In this document: positions 47,636 through 59,401 of the stretch, piece after piece
How positions within the stretch are numbered: position 1 is the first letter of the stretch
Layout: each line of letters opens with the position of its first letter
From: an uncultured Clostridia bacterium
GTDB lineage: Bacteria > Bacillota > Clostridia > Christensenellales > UBA1242
DNA length: 64,000 nucleotides
Assembly (NCBI GenBank): GCA_947649575.1
Contig: CANSRZ010000005.1
Location: forward strand, 1-64,000
Direction of reading: 5' to 3'
Program-made: the position numbers and the translations under genes
Notes under the pieces: model-generated
Databases searched by the model: none
The model's input: the letters and a program-made list of their open reading frames with translations, nothing else
What the model was told of the DNA's origin: nothing

Positions 47636-50227
47636 TTATTCATCTGAAACATCTTCACTGTTAACTTCAATAGTCTGTCCGTTTTCTGCAACAGGGACAT
47701 CTTCACTGTTATTTTCAACTATGACAGGATTGCCGTTTTCGTCAAGTTGAGGTTCATCAGGCTCTTTTAAGGTTATTGCAACCGCTACAATCTTAGCGTC
47801 ATTTTTCAGCCTCATAATGCGTACGCCCTGGCTAACTCTTGAAAGCCAGCTGATGTCGTCAAGAGGAGTTCTGATAACAACACCATTATCAGCAATAAGC
47901 ATAATGTCGCTGTCGTCATGAACTTGTTTGAGTGAAACAAGTTTTCCAGTTTTGTCATTAAATACGCCAGCTTTAACACCCATTCCGCCACGAGCCTGAA
48001 CACGATATTCATTCACATTGCTGCGTTTGCCATAGCCATTTTCAGTTATTGTGATAATCTGAGCATCTTTATCTTCATAATCGCCAGCTTTGATGACAAC
48101 CATATCAACGATTTCATCTTTTGCAGAAATTTTCATACTACGCACGCCTTGACTGTCACGACCCACTCTGCGAACATCTTTTTCACTAAAACGAATACAT
48201 TTGCCTGCTCGGCTAGCAATCAAAATATGGTCATCGCCATCAGATTGTGCAACACCAATAAGTTCATCACCATTAACAAGCTTGATTGCAATCTTGCCAA
48301 CTTTGCGGATTGAGTGGAATTCAGAAAATCTTGTCTTTTTGATATATCCGCGCTTTGTTGCCATAATCAGATTGCCGCAAATGTGGTCAGGGGATGGAAT
48401 GATTGTTGTAACTTTTTCTTCTGGGGCAAGTTGCAAAAGATTAACAACTGCTCTGCCTTTTGCAGTGCGTTGTGCTTCTGGGATTTCATAAGCTTTTATG
48501 CTGTAAACTCGCCCAAGGGTTGTAAAGAAGAATAAGTCGTCATGAGTGTTTGTAACAAACATATGCTCAACATAGTCCTCTTCCTTGGTTTTATGAGCTG
48601 TTATGCCTACGCCACCACGGTGTTGAGATTTGTATTCACTAACTGACATGCGCTTGATATAGCCCTCATGAGTGAGTGAAACAATAACATCTTCTTTCTC
48701 AATGAGGTCAGCGATGTCAATTCCGCCAGCGTCAAGAGAGATTTCAGTTTTTCTAGCGTCGCCGTAATCAGCCTTAATTTTTTCAAAGCCCTCTTTAAGA
48801 ATTTGCAAAATACGTTCAGGTTTTTCGAGTATATCTTTAAGGTCGGTGATTAATGCTTCAAGTTCAGCGAGTTCTTGATTAAGTTTTTCAACTTCAAGTT
48901 TTGCAAGTTTAGAAAGTTTCATTTCAAGAATAGCATTAGCTTGAATTTCGTCAAGTTCAAAGTTTTCGCAAAGTTTAACCATTGCGTCTTGACGGTCATC
49001 AGCCGATTTGATAACGCGGATAACTTCATCAATGTTTGCAAGCGCGATTACAAGACCTTTTACGATATGTTCACGCTCTTCGGCCTTTGCAAGGTCAAAC
49101 TTAGTCTTGCGAGTAAGCACTTCTTTTTGATGTTCAAGATAGTAATAAAGCATTTCTTTAAGATTGCAAATTTTTGGAGTATTATTTACGATTGCAAGGA
49201 AGATGATTCCTGAGCCTTTTTGAAGTTGAGTATGTTTATACAACGCATTTAACACAACTTGAGCATTTGCGTCTTTTTTGATATCAACAACAACGCGCAT
49301 TCCCTCACGGTCAGACTCTTCTTTAATATCGCTAATTCCCTCAACGCGCTTGTTTTTAACAAGGTCAACCATTTGCAAAATAAATTGCTCTTTGTTTACT
49401 TGATAAGGAAGTTCTGTTATGATAATGCGTTGTTTGCCAGAGGCTGTTTCTTCAATTTCAGCACGGCCTCTTACAACAATTCCGCCACGACCAGTTTTAT
49501 AAGCATGTTTAACAGCCGTTCTGCCCATAATGATACCACCAGTAGGATAATCAGGTGCAGGAATATATTTGATAAGTTCGTCAATCTCAATGTCAGGATT
49601 GTCTATCATAGCCTCTAAACCGTTCAAAACTTCTGTAAGGTTATGAGGTGGAATATTTGTAGCCATACCAACCGCAATACCATCTGCGCCGTTCACTAAC
49701 AGGTTAGGAAATTTTGCAGGCAGAATCACAGGCTCTTCCAGAGTGTTGTCAAAGTTAGGCTTAAAGTCGACAGTGTTTTTGTCTATATCTTCAAGCATTA
49801 AAGCAGCAATCTTTGAAAGACGTGCCTCTGTGTAACGAGAAGCAGCGGGAGGGTCTCCGTCAACAGAACCAAAGTTACCTTGACCGTCTACAAGAGGATA
49901 GCGGATAGAGAAATCTTGGGCAAGACGAACGAGTGCGTCATAAACAGAGCTATCGCCGTGAGGGTGATATTTACCCATAACTTCACCCACAATTCTTGCC
50001 GACTTCTTAGTTGGTTTATCATAAAAGTTGTTCATTTCACCCATACCAAAAAGTATGCGTCTATGAACTGGTTTCAAACCGTCCCTTACATCTGGGATTG
50101 CACGCGAGATATTAACCGCCATAGCGTAAGAAATAAAGGACCTTTTCAAATTGTCCACAGTATCAATTTTTTCGACCTTAGTTGATTGGAATATCTCCTC
50201 TAAAGGCTTTTTTTCATTTTTGTCCAT
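47636..50227 (-). CDS. gyrA: DNA gyrase subunit A
   Basis: [46 protein letters not shown], GyrA-box-like QHRGGVG. Confidence 0.96.
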   Translation of the reverse strand: MDKNEKKPLEEIFQSTKVEKIDTVDNLKRSFISYAMAVNISRAIPDVRDGLKPVHRRILFGMGEMNNFYDKPTKKSARIVGEVMGKYHPHGDSSVYDALVRLAQDFSIRYPLVDGQGNFGSVDGDPPAASRYTEARLSKIAALMLEDIDKNTVDFKPNFDNTLEEPVILPAKFPNLLVNGADGIAVGMATNIPPHNLTEVLNGLEAMIDNPDIEIDELIKYIPAPDYPTGGIIMGRTAVKHAYKTGRGGIVVRGRAEIEETASGKQRIIITELPYQVNKEQFILQMVDLVKNKRVEGISDIKEESDREGMRVVVDIKKDANAQVVLNALYKHTQLQKGSGIIFLAIVNNTPKICNLKEMLYYYLEHQKEVLTRKTKFDLAKAEEREHIVKGLVIALANIDEVIRVIKSADDRQDAMVKLCENFELDEIQANAILEMKLSKLAKLEVEKLNQELAELEALITDLKDILEKPERILQILKEGFEKIKADYGDARKTEISLDAGGIDIADLIEKEDVIVSLTHEGYIKRMSVSEYKSQHRGGVGITAHKTKEEDYVEHMFVTNTHDDLFFFTTLGRVYSIKAYEIPEAQRTAKGRAVVNLLQLAPEEKVTTIIPSPDHICGNLIMATKRGYIKKTRFSEFHSIRKVGKIAIKLVNGDELIGVAQSDGDDHILIASRAGKCIRFSEKDVRRVGRDSQGVRSMKISAKDEIVDMVVIKAGDYEDKDAQIITITENGYGKRSNVNEYRVQARGGMGVKAGVFNDKTGKLVSLKQVHDDSDIMLIADNGVVIRTPLDDISWLSRVSQGVRIMRLKNDAKIVAVAITLKEPDEPQLDENGNPVIVENNSEDVPVAENGQTIEVNSEDVSDE

Positions 50228-50243
50228 AAAACTCTCCAATTAT

Positions 50244-50276
50244 CAACTTTTCTTCAAAAGAAAAGTTGCAAAAGAA
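50244..50276 (+). repeat. Palindromic hairpin plus GCAAAAGAAA motif
   Basis: CAACTTTTCTT-CAA-AAGAAAAGTTG then CAAAAGAAATTT; related units at 57926 and 58155. Confidence 0.6.
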
Positions 50277-50278
50277 AT

Positions 50279-50830
50279 TTATTTAGCTTGAGAAAGTTGT
50301 TTTAATGTTTCAAAATATCTATTAAAATGTAATTTCATTTTATTATCAAAGTTTTTTGTAATCACAGTCATGTTTTCTTCTATATCATTAATTATCTGTC
50401 TTGCACAAGCATAAACATTCATATCTACTACATCACTATTTTTAATAATCTCATTTTTATTTGTTGTTAGCCTAGCTTCCAAGATGGAGCCTTCTGGGAC
50501 TTCAGTAATATAAACTTTTTCGTCAACTACTGATATTTGTATTAATCCTGGCTCTTGGTCAAATCGCATAAAGTTTAGTTTTTGCGGATTAGCAATAGCA
50601 TCAACAAAAAATTTAACAATTGAAACAGCAATATTATCACTAAAACAATTTTCCAATGCATAGCCAAAATACACACATTTGGCTTGCTTTTCATTATTTT
50701 GTAAATAAGCAATACAATTATAAATAGAGAAATCGTCATTGATTATCAACTTAAAACTTGGGGCTTTGCTTTGTTCCATTTGTTTTAAAACATTGTCGAT
50801 TTTATCAACATATTCTTTATTTTTGTCCAT
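50279..50830 (-). CDS. Hypothetical protein
   Basis: ORF with GGAGAA RBS before the internal Met at 50830. Confidence 0.65.
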   Translation of the reverse strand: MDKNKEYVDKIDNVLKQMEQSKAPSFKLIINDDFSIYNCIAYLQNNEKQAKCVYFGYALENCFSDNIAVSIVKFFVDAIANPQKLNFMRFDQEPGLIQISVVDEKVYITEVPEGSILEARLTTNKNEIIKNSDVVDMNVYACARQIINDIEENMTVITKNFDNKMKLHFNRYFETLKQLSQAK

Positions 50831-50840
50831 ATTTTCTCCT

Positions 50841-51164
50841 TTAATTTTGCAATTTTCTCTCTTTATATTCTTTAACTTTTTCTTTGCCTTTTTCAATTTT
50901 AGCTAAACGGATTTTTTCAATTTCGTCAAAACCGTCAAAAATGTAAGCGAGTTCTTCAATACAAATTTCAACATCGGCAATGCAGTCATAAAGAGTAGCC
51001 AAAAGCTGTTGTTTTTTGCTTTCAGTGTCATCAACTGCCATACGTTTGTATTTGCAAATGGCTTTTGTAAGTTCGCTCATCTCTTCAATGGTGATTTGCA
51101 GTATCCAATCATCACCAAAAGTTTCCATATATTGTTTGTAAGGGTTTACATCATACTTTTTCAT
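50841..51164 (-). CDS. MazG-like nucleotide pyrophosphohydrolase-type protein
   Basis: IEEMSELTKAICKYKR...LLATLYDCIADVEICIEEL (EExxE ... ExxD-like all-alpha arrangement). Confidence 0.7.
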   Translation of the reverse strand: MKKYDVNPYKQYMETFGDDWILQITIEEMSELTKAICKYKRMAVDDTESKKQQLLATLYDCIADVEICIEELAYIFDGFDEIEKIRLAKIEKGKEKVKEYKERKLQN

Positions 51165-51729
51165 TAGGTTTCTCCTTATAAATAATTTCTTTGCCATGTG
51201 CTTTAGCGTAAGCGATTTCTTCTTTAACGCTTTCGCCAATATAGCCATCAATGTTTACAATATAGATTGCATCTGAAATATCAATCTTTTTGTAATGAAT
51301 TTGTGCAACAATTTCTTTTTCGTTATCGTTTAATGGCTTATTGCTAAACACAGGTTGAAGCACACACCAATTATTTTTAAGTTCAAGTTCCATAGCAATA
51401 TCAATCATTTCTTTTTGAAATTTCATACTGCCACAAATTGTTACGGTCTTTATGTGTTTATCTTTTTTATCTCTAAACGCAATGGCACAAATTAAAATAA
51501 TCAGACAAAAGGCTAGTTCAAGGCTTGTTTCTACAATCAACATGACGGTGTCTGTGCAAAGCACTGCGTAAAGCGAGTAAGATATTGAACTGAAAACCCA
51601 AAGGCACCACGACCAAATGCTTAAATCTTCGGCTTGTTTTGTTCGCAAGCATTTGACAATTTGTGGGAAATATGAAATAAAGGTGCAAATTGAAACAATG
51701 ATTAAAAGTATATTTCCTAATGTTTCCAT
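51151..51729 (-). CDS. Fusion of SemiSWEET/PQ-loop membrane domain and nucleoside 2-deoxyribosyltransferase-like domain
   Basis: N-term ISYFPQIVKCLRTKQAEDLSIWSWCLWVFSSISYSLY; C-term VTICGSMKFQKEMIDIAMELE...KIDISDAIYIVNIDGYIGESVKEEIAYAKAHGKEIIY. Confidence 0.75.
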   Translation of the reverse strand: METLGNILLIIVSICTFISYFPQIVKCLRTKQAEDLSIWSWCLWVFSSISYSLYAVLCTDTVMLIVETSLELAFCLIILICAIAFRDKKDKHIKTVTICGSMKFQKEMIDIAMELELKNNWCVLQPVFSNKPLNDNEKEIVAQIHYKKIDISDAIYIVNIDGYIGESVKEEIAYAKAHGKEIIYKEKPNEKV

Positions 51730-51780
51730 TTCTTCTCCTTTGTTAAGAACGAATATAATTTGTATTTTCTATCTGTATGC

Positions 51781-51804
51781 TGACAGTCGTGCAACATCTG
51801 GTTG

Positions 51805-51805
<1 letters not shown>
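51781..51805 (-). repeat. Short dispersed repeat, copy 2, immediately after the gyrB stop
   Basis: tgacagtcgtgcaacatctggttgc; 23/25 match to 22821..22845. Confidence 0.6.
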
Positions 51806-53844
<2,039 letters not shown>

Positions 53845-54029
53845 TTATATTATATAATAGGGAAAAAATCAAGTGTTTAAACAAAATATTGTACATAAGC
53901 TCCGAAAAATTTGTCATAAACTACAAAATATATAATTTAATGGCTTTTTAACAAAATAACCTTGTCAATATGCTCAAATATTTGATTTTTTGACGTTTTT
54001 GTGCTAAAATATTAAGCAATGAGGAATTT

Positions 54030-54698
54030 ATGAAAGAAGGAAATAAAAAAGAGGTAATTAAATCAAATATAGAAACAAATATAGTTGATAAACAAAATGT
54101 CAATAAAAAAGAAGAATGGCTTCGAATTTTAAAATTTGTGCTGTTTTCAATTTCAGCAGGTGCTATTCAAATGGTTTCGTCACTACTCTTAAAACTTGTT
54201 ATACTTGACCATTTTATTTCAGCAGAATCTACTATTTTTTTCATAACTGAACAAGCAACAAGCACTTTTATTGCAGATACTGTGGGGCTTGCACTTTCAG
54301 TTGTTTGGAATTTTACTTTTAATCGAAAATTCACTTTCAAAGCTGCTAACAATGTGCCAATTGCAATGCTTCTTGCATTTTTGTTCTATATTCCTTTTTA
54401 TCCATTTCAAATTTGGTATATTGCCACAATAGAAAAGGCGTTGACGGCAAGTTTAGGAGGCTCTTTTGCCTATATCATAGGCCTCGTAACTTGCATGATA
54501 ATAAATTTTGTTCTAGAATTTTTATGGCAAACATTTGTTGTTTTCAGAAAAAGCATTGATACAAATAATCTCGCAAAAAAGCAAAAAGATAAAGAGGGGG
54601 ATAACAACTCTAAAATATCAGAAAAAGCCGAAAATAAGGGCAAAAAAAGCGAAATTAAGGCTAAAATAAACACAAATAACAAAAAAGAAGATAATTAG
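54030..54698 (+). CDS. GtrA-like membrane protein
   Basis: Four TM segments with ...VWNFTFNRKFTFK...; lysine-rich tail. Confidence 0.8.
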   Translation: MKEGNKKEVIKSNIETNIVDKQNVNKKEEWLRILKFVLFSISAGAIQMVSSLLLKLVILDHFISAESTIFFITEQATSTFIADTVGLALSVVWNFTFNRKFTFKAANNVPIAMLLAFLFYIPFYPFQIWYIATIEKALTASLGGSFAYIIGLVTCMIINFVLEFLWQTFVVFRKSIDTNNLAKKQKDKEGDNNSKISEKAENKGKKSEIKAKINTNNKKEDN

Positions 54699-55303
54699 TC
54701 TTCTTTTTTTCTTGTGCTGACAAAAGAAAAGTTTATATTTTTAAGTTTAACCCAATAACTTTTGTCTTGCAAAATTAATGTTCCTCTGTAAAATATTTTG
54801 GCAGACCTGATTTCATCTTTTCCTTTTTCATGATATTTGATGTTGTAAAAATTATAACCTAAAAGGTTTAGCAGCGGGTTGATATAATAAAGTGAATTGT
54901 TGATATACACAATGCCAATCATGACAAGAATTGCAACGTAAATGCAATAGTTGCTCATATTGGCAAGATCAAGCGGGATAGCAAAAAACACAAACAGTGA
55001 AAAATAGCCTAAAAAGTGTTGGTCAGTTATGTTTTGCTTTTCAGTTATAATAACTTCTTTTGCTTGGTCACTTTCAAATTTGATATTCCAAACAAGACCA
55101 ACAATGCCTAAAGTGATAAGTGCAAGTAAAGTGGTCAGATTTAAAGTATTAAGCACATTAAAATGCAGATTGTCGTTAATAATTTCAACAATCAGCTTAA
55201 TCAAAATCAAAATATACATAGGCATAAACGCGGATATATACAAAAGAAGATTTTTAATAAAGGTCATAATGTTAGTATTTGCTAACTCATGCAATATATT
55301 CAA
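54695..55303 (-). CDS. Hypothetical membrane protein
   Basis: 202-aa hydrophobic ORF; 3' end overlaps convergent GtrA-like gene by 4 nt. Confidence 0.7.
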   Translation of the reverse strand: MNILHELANTNIMTFIKNLLLYISAFMPMYILILIKLIVEIINDNLHFNVLNTLNLTTLLALITLGIVGLVWNIKFESDQAKEVIITEKQNITDQHFLGYFSLFVFFAIPLDLANMSNYCIYVAILVMIGIVYINNSLYYINPLLNLLGYNFYNIKYHEKGKDEIRSAKIFYRGTLILQDKSYWVKLKNINFSFVSTRKKED

Positions 55304-55401
55304 ATAAAAAACTAGACTATAAAGCCTAGTTCAATTTGTTTTCGGTTATAGGATAAACCACTCCCGACAACGAGGTTATATCTTTGATATAACCTAATAA
55401 A

Positions 55402-55440
55402 TTAAAAAACCTAAATCAAACAAAAGTTCAATTTAGGTTT
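55402..55440 (-). terminator. Terminator of tRNA-fMet
   Basis: Minus strand AAACCTAAATTGAACTTTTGTTTGATTTAGGTTTTTTAATT. Confidence 0.8.
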
Positions 55441-55444
55441 AATC

Positions 55445-55521
55445 TGGTTGCGGGAGTTGGATTTGAACCAACGACCTTCGGGTTATGAGCCCGACGAGCT
55501 TCCGAGCTGCTCTATCCCGCG
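55445..55521 (-). tRNA. Initiator tRNA-fMet (CAU)
   Basis: 77 nt; C1:A72 mismatch (CGCGGGA...TCCCGCAACCA), anticodon arm GGG-CTCATAA-CCC with three G:C pairs, CCA encoded. Confidence 0.95.
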
Positions 55522-55671
55522 ACATAAGATACTTTGCTATTATACCTTGCAAAAAACTATTTGTCAACACTTTTTTGCAATTTATTTTCATTATATGCTC
55601 TTTTTTTGTTAATATTATCAAATTAATTAAGATTTTTGCCGTTTTATGTTATAATTGGGCTAGGAGAGTTT

Positions 55672-56379
55672 ATGCCAAAGTTTGAAAATCAACATTATAT
55701 TATCAACTATCCACAAGAACTTGAGGAATTTATTCAAAAATCTGTTGACAATGCTGAAAGTAGAAAGCAGGTTTTTGAAGATTTGTTTGAAATTGATTGG
55801 GATAATTTGCCTAAGATGAAAGCCAGTTTTTTTATAACAAGAGAAGAGTTTTTGAAATATATAAAAGAACTTAATGGTTTTGTTCCTGGACCAAATGCAA
55901 TCGGTTGTTTTTGTGACGGGGAAATTCAAGCACTTGTTGATATTGAAAATATGTACAAAAACAATTCTCTTTACACACTGGCACATGAAACAATTCATTT
56001 GTTTATTCAAAAGATTTATAAAGATAAAAACAGAAATTATATTGAGGAAAGAATTCGCTGGTTTGATGAAGCCTATGCATATTATCTTGAGCGCCCGCGC
56101 GACAATAGTTATAACAAACATTATTATGACAAAGCATTAGCGTTAAAAGAAGTTGCGCAAATGGACGTAAATATTTTGGATGACAGAGCAAAATTAAATA
56201 ATGAAAAATATAACAGTTACAACATTTTCCAAGTGCTTGGCAAATATATTTTTGATAACAATTTGCAAAAAGAATATTTGAGGCTATTGAAAGATAATCC
56301 ACGCCAGTTAAGAAAAATAGGTGAAACAATCTTGAAAAAATCGGTCGAATATATTTTGCAAATTGTATTTAAAGTATGA
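55672..56379 (+). CDS. Putative HEXXH zinc peptidase-like protein
   Basis: LYTLAHETIHLFIQK ... RWFDEAYAYYLE; GGAGAG RBS. Confidence 0.6.
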   Translation: MPKFENQHYIINYPQELEEFIQKSVDNAESRKQVFEDLFEIDWDNLPKMKASFFITREEFLKYIKELNGFVPGPNAIGCFCDGEIQALVDIENMYKNNSLYTLAHETIHLFIQKIYKDKNRNYIEERIRWFDEAYAYYLERPRDNSYNKHYYDKALALKEVAQMDVNILDDRAKLNNEKYNSYNIFQVLGKYIFDNNLQKEYLRLLKDNPRQLRKIGETILKKSVEYILQIVFKV

Positions 56380-56403
56380 TATAATTATATTAAGGAGAAA
56401 GCA

Positions 56404-57141
56404 ATGTTTAAAGATAAAGTTGTTTTAATAACTGGTGCAAGTCGAGGCATAGGCAGAGCGACAGCACTCGAATTTGGTCGTCAGGGTGCGACAGTTGTTG
56501 TGAATTACAAGCACAGCAAAAAAGAGGCTGATAAGGTTGTTAAAGAGATAAATGCAAGTGGGGGAATTGGCTTTGCCATTCAAGCAGATATTTCAAATAT
56601 AGACAATTTAAAACCTATGGTGGATAAGATTGTAAAAAAGTTTGGCAAAATAGATATTCTTGTCAATAATGCGGGAATTGTTTTTGACCGTGAGTTTGAA
56701 GACATTAAATATGAAGAAGTTTTAGAAGTTTTTAAAACCAATGCCATTGCACCTTTGTTTTTATCTAAACTGGTTGCCCCAATTATGCTTAAAAATGGTG
56801 GCGGAAAAATTGTTAATGTAAGTTCAACAAGCGGAATGAAAGATTTTTGCCCAGGAACTGCTGATTATTGTATGTCAAAATTGGCACTCCAATCACTTAC
56901 AAAAGATTTATCAATGCAGTTTGCGCCAAAGATTAACGTTAATGCAGTTGCACCAAGTTGGGTTGATACAGATATGAATGCTGATTTACCAAAGGAATAT
57001 TTAGATGAAGAAATGCAAAAATATCACATCAAACGACTTGCAAAAGCTCAAGAAATTGCTGATGCAGTCGTATACTTGGCAAGCGACAAAGCGAGTTATA
57101 TAACTGGACATGTTTTAGTTGTTGACGGTGGGCATTGTTAG
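56404..57141 (+). CDS. SDR family oxidoreductase (FabG-like)
   Basis: LITGASRGIGRATA, NNAGI, YCMSKLALQ. Confidence 0.93.
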   Translation: MFKDKVVLITGASRGIGRATALEFGRQGATVVVNYKHSKKEADKVVKEINASGGIGFAIQADISNIDNLKPMVDKIVKKFGKIDILVNNAGIVFDREFEDIKYEEVLEVFKTNAIAPLFLSKLVAPIMLKNGGGKIVNVSSTSGMKDFCPGTADYCMSKLALQSLTKDLSMQFAPKINVNAVAPSWVDTDMNADLPKEYLDEEMQKYHIKRLAKAQEIADAVVYLASDKASYITGHVLVVDGGHC

Positions 57142-57155
57142 AAATATCATAAAAA

Positions 57156-57188
57156 CAAAAAAAGAGCAAATTTGGAATGCTCTTTTTT
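57156..57188 (+). terminator. Terminator between convergent genes
   Basis: AAAAAAAGAGCA...TGCTCTTTTTT. Confidence 0.75.
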
Positions 57189-57189
57189 A

Positions 57190-57861
57190 CTACATAAAGA
57201 AAATTGAACTTGCGGTTGCTATTATGCCAACAATGTAAAGGGCGTTGGCTATTATGCGGATTGTGTTTTGCTCTTTTTTGCGGAGGTGGTGCATGATTGT
57301 TCCTGTAACGGAAAGTAATCCGCCAAAGAAGTAGAATAGTCCTGACATCAGGCTTGGCGCCGAGATAAGCATTACTATTCCTTGCCCAAAGAAAACGCAC
57401 AGAAATAGCATAAGCACGCCTTGACTTATCCAATAATGCATTGATTTTTTTTCTTTTTCAAGCGCAAGGAACAGGCAAATAAAGCCAGTGGCAAGGAATA
57501 GACCTAAAAGCAATCCAAACACGTTGAATGAAGCATAAAGCATTCCTGCCAAGCAGAAGCAGAGATAGCCAAGACCAGTTGTGATATTTTTGATATAATA
57601 ATAGAATTTGTTGTCGCGCAAATCGATAAGGCTCATACACTCTCCGCAGAGTAGGAATAATAAGCCGATTATGATAAAAATTGAATAGCCACCGATTGCC
57701 GAGCTAAGATTGGCAGTCACGATTGCAAGAATTGCGCAGGAAAGCATGCCGGCAAGTTTTGCCGTCACGCAAATAATATTGTTTTTATAGTTGTATATGC
57801 TGTAAAATGCGCCAGTTATCATGCAGACCAGCACTAAGCATATATACGCCACAATCATCAT
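57190..57861 (-). CDS. Polytopic membrane protein, YhhN-like
   Basis: 223-aa multi-TM ORF; family assignment tentative. Confidence 0.6.
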   Translation of the reverse strand: MMIVAYICLVLVCMITGAFYSIYNYKNNIICVTAKLAGMLSCAILAIVTANLSSAIGGYSIFIIIGLLFLLCGECMSLIDLRDNKFYYYIKNITTGLGYLCFCLAGMLYASFNVFGLLLGLFLATGFICLFLALEKEKKSMHYWISQGVLMLFLCVFFGQGIVMLISAPSLMSGLFYFFGGLLSVTGTIMHHLRKKEQNTIRIIANALYIVGIIATASSIFFM

Positions 57862-57925
57862 GTTTATATTTTAACACAAAAACCCAAATAATAAAAATAA
57901 AAAACACATTTTTTATCTTTATTAT

Positions 57926-58155
57926 TACTTTTCTTTAAAAGAAAAGAAACAAAAGAAAACTAAAACAAGCACTTCTCAATTTTTTAAAAATTTTCAAAGT
58001 GCTTGTTTATTATTTTGCATCTTATCAATTGAAATAAATATTTTTTTAATAAGAGTAGGGTTAATGTCAAAACCAACCTTTCGAAAACTTTGAAAAGTTA
58101 AGAAAGGTTGGTTTTAAACTTTCTTTTGCATACTTTTCTTGTTAAGAAAAGTATG
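57926..58155. repeat. Non-coding MITE-like element with hairpin-bearing inverted ends and two nested long hairpins
   Basis: Ends ACTTTTCTTTAAAAGAAAAG(AAA)CAAAAGAAA and, inverted, ACTTTTCTTAACAAGAAAAG(TATG)CAAAAGAAA; interior perfect stems of 12 bp and 14 bp. Confidence 0.6.
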
Positions 58156-58161
58156 TTATAG

Positions 58162-59349
58162 TTATTCATGCGGATTTTTGGCTGAATTGATGTATGACGC
58201 CATGTCAGAAGCGCGCGAAATATGACCATAGCGGTGTTCTATCTCGGTTAGAACTTTGCTAGGGTCTTTTTTTGTGTCAAATAGGCTAAGCTGTTCAGTT
58301 TTTTCGTGTTCAAGATTTGACGCGCGCACACGAACTGACCTTATTGGAATTGAATAATCCCAAAAAGTGTCCAAAAGTTTTAATGCGCTTTGGGCTATTT
58401 CACTACTCGAATTGGTTGCAGAAATTGTATGACTTTTGCCAAAACGCCTAATATCACTTGTTTTGACTGATATCCCAATTGTGCGGGCAACGTAGCCTTG
58501 ATTTATAAGCCGTGAGGATACTTTCTCGGCTAAGAAAAAAATCAGCTTTGAAATATCTTCGCGAGAAGTTATATCTTTTAACGTTGTTGAGCCATTGCCC
58601 ACACTTTTGGGCGGTGGCAAGTGATAATAATTTAGCACTGGAATGTCGTCGACTCCAAGCAGTTGTTGTTTAAGTTCAACAGCAGTAATGTTGACAAATT
58701 CTTTTAAAAAACCGTCTTCAAGCTTGACATATTCGCCAATTGTTTTTACTCCAATCTTTGCAAATTTTTTTGTTAGACGATTGCCTATTCCAACTATGGA
58801 ATTAAGTGGCATAGGATAGGTGATTTCTTTAAAATTTGACTTATCTAAAATATTTGTGGCGTCTGGCTTTCTTAAATCTGAGCCAAGCTTGGCAAAAATC
58901 TTGTTGAAAGAAACTCCAACTGAAACTGTAAAGCCAAACTGAGTTTTGATTTTTTCTCTGATTTCATCAGCAATTTGTTTTCCATTTTTGCCGAGATACT
59001 TTTCACAGCCTGTCACGTCAAGCCAGCATTCATCAAGGCCTAATGGCTCAACCTTGTCAGTATAGTCAAGATACAGTGCATGCAGTTTTTTTGAAATTTC
59101 TTCATATAGGTCATAATGAGGCAAAAGACAAATTAAATCAGGACAGGCCTGCTTGGCCTCCCAAATTGTTTGCCCAGTTTGTACGCCATATTTTTTGGCT
59201 ATCGTGTTCTTTGCTAAGATTATGCCTGTTCGCTTCTTTGGATTGCCTGTAACTGCCACAGGTTTATCTTTCAGCTCTGGTCGAGTAGCACATTCAACAG
59301 AAGCAAAAAAATTATTTACGTCAGAATGTAAAATTGTTCGCTCTTTCAT
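58162..59349 (-). CDS. dinB: DNA polymerase IV (Y-family)
   Basis: LHSDVNNFFASVECA, PLGLDECWLDVT, SVGVSFNKIFAKLGSDLRKP. Confidence 0.95.
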   Translation of the reverse strand: MKERTILHSDVNNFFASVECATRPELKDKPVAVTGNPKKRTGIILAKNTIAKKYGVQTGQTIWEAKQACPDLICLLPHYDLYEEISKKLHALYLDYTDKVEPLGLDECWLDVTGCEKYLGKNGKQIADEIREKIKTQFGFTVSVGVSFNKIFAKLGSDLRKPDATNILDKSNFKEITYPMPLNSIVGIGNRLTKKFAKIGVKTIGEYVKLEDGFLKEFVNITAVELKQQLLGVDDIPVLNYYHLPPPKSVGNGSTTLKDITSREDISKLIFFLAEKVSSRLINQGYVARTIGISVKTSDIRRFGKSHTISATNSSSEIAQSALKLLDTFWDYSIPIRSVRVRASNLEHEKTEQLSLFDTKKDPSKVLTEIEHRYGHISRASDMASYINSAKNPHE

Positions 59350-59401
59350 TTGATTTTTTGCCTCCTTTTATGCTATACTTTAACCATATAAGAGGAGAAA
59401 T

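Noticed and set aside
55439-55621. 60-aa ORF on the minus strand
   Set aside because: It runs through the initiator tRNA-fMet gene; spurious.
57926-58155. CRISPR array in hairpin-rich dinB-adjacent region
   Set aside because: Repeats are inverted and differ in sequence and spacing; no regular direct repeats or cas genes.
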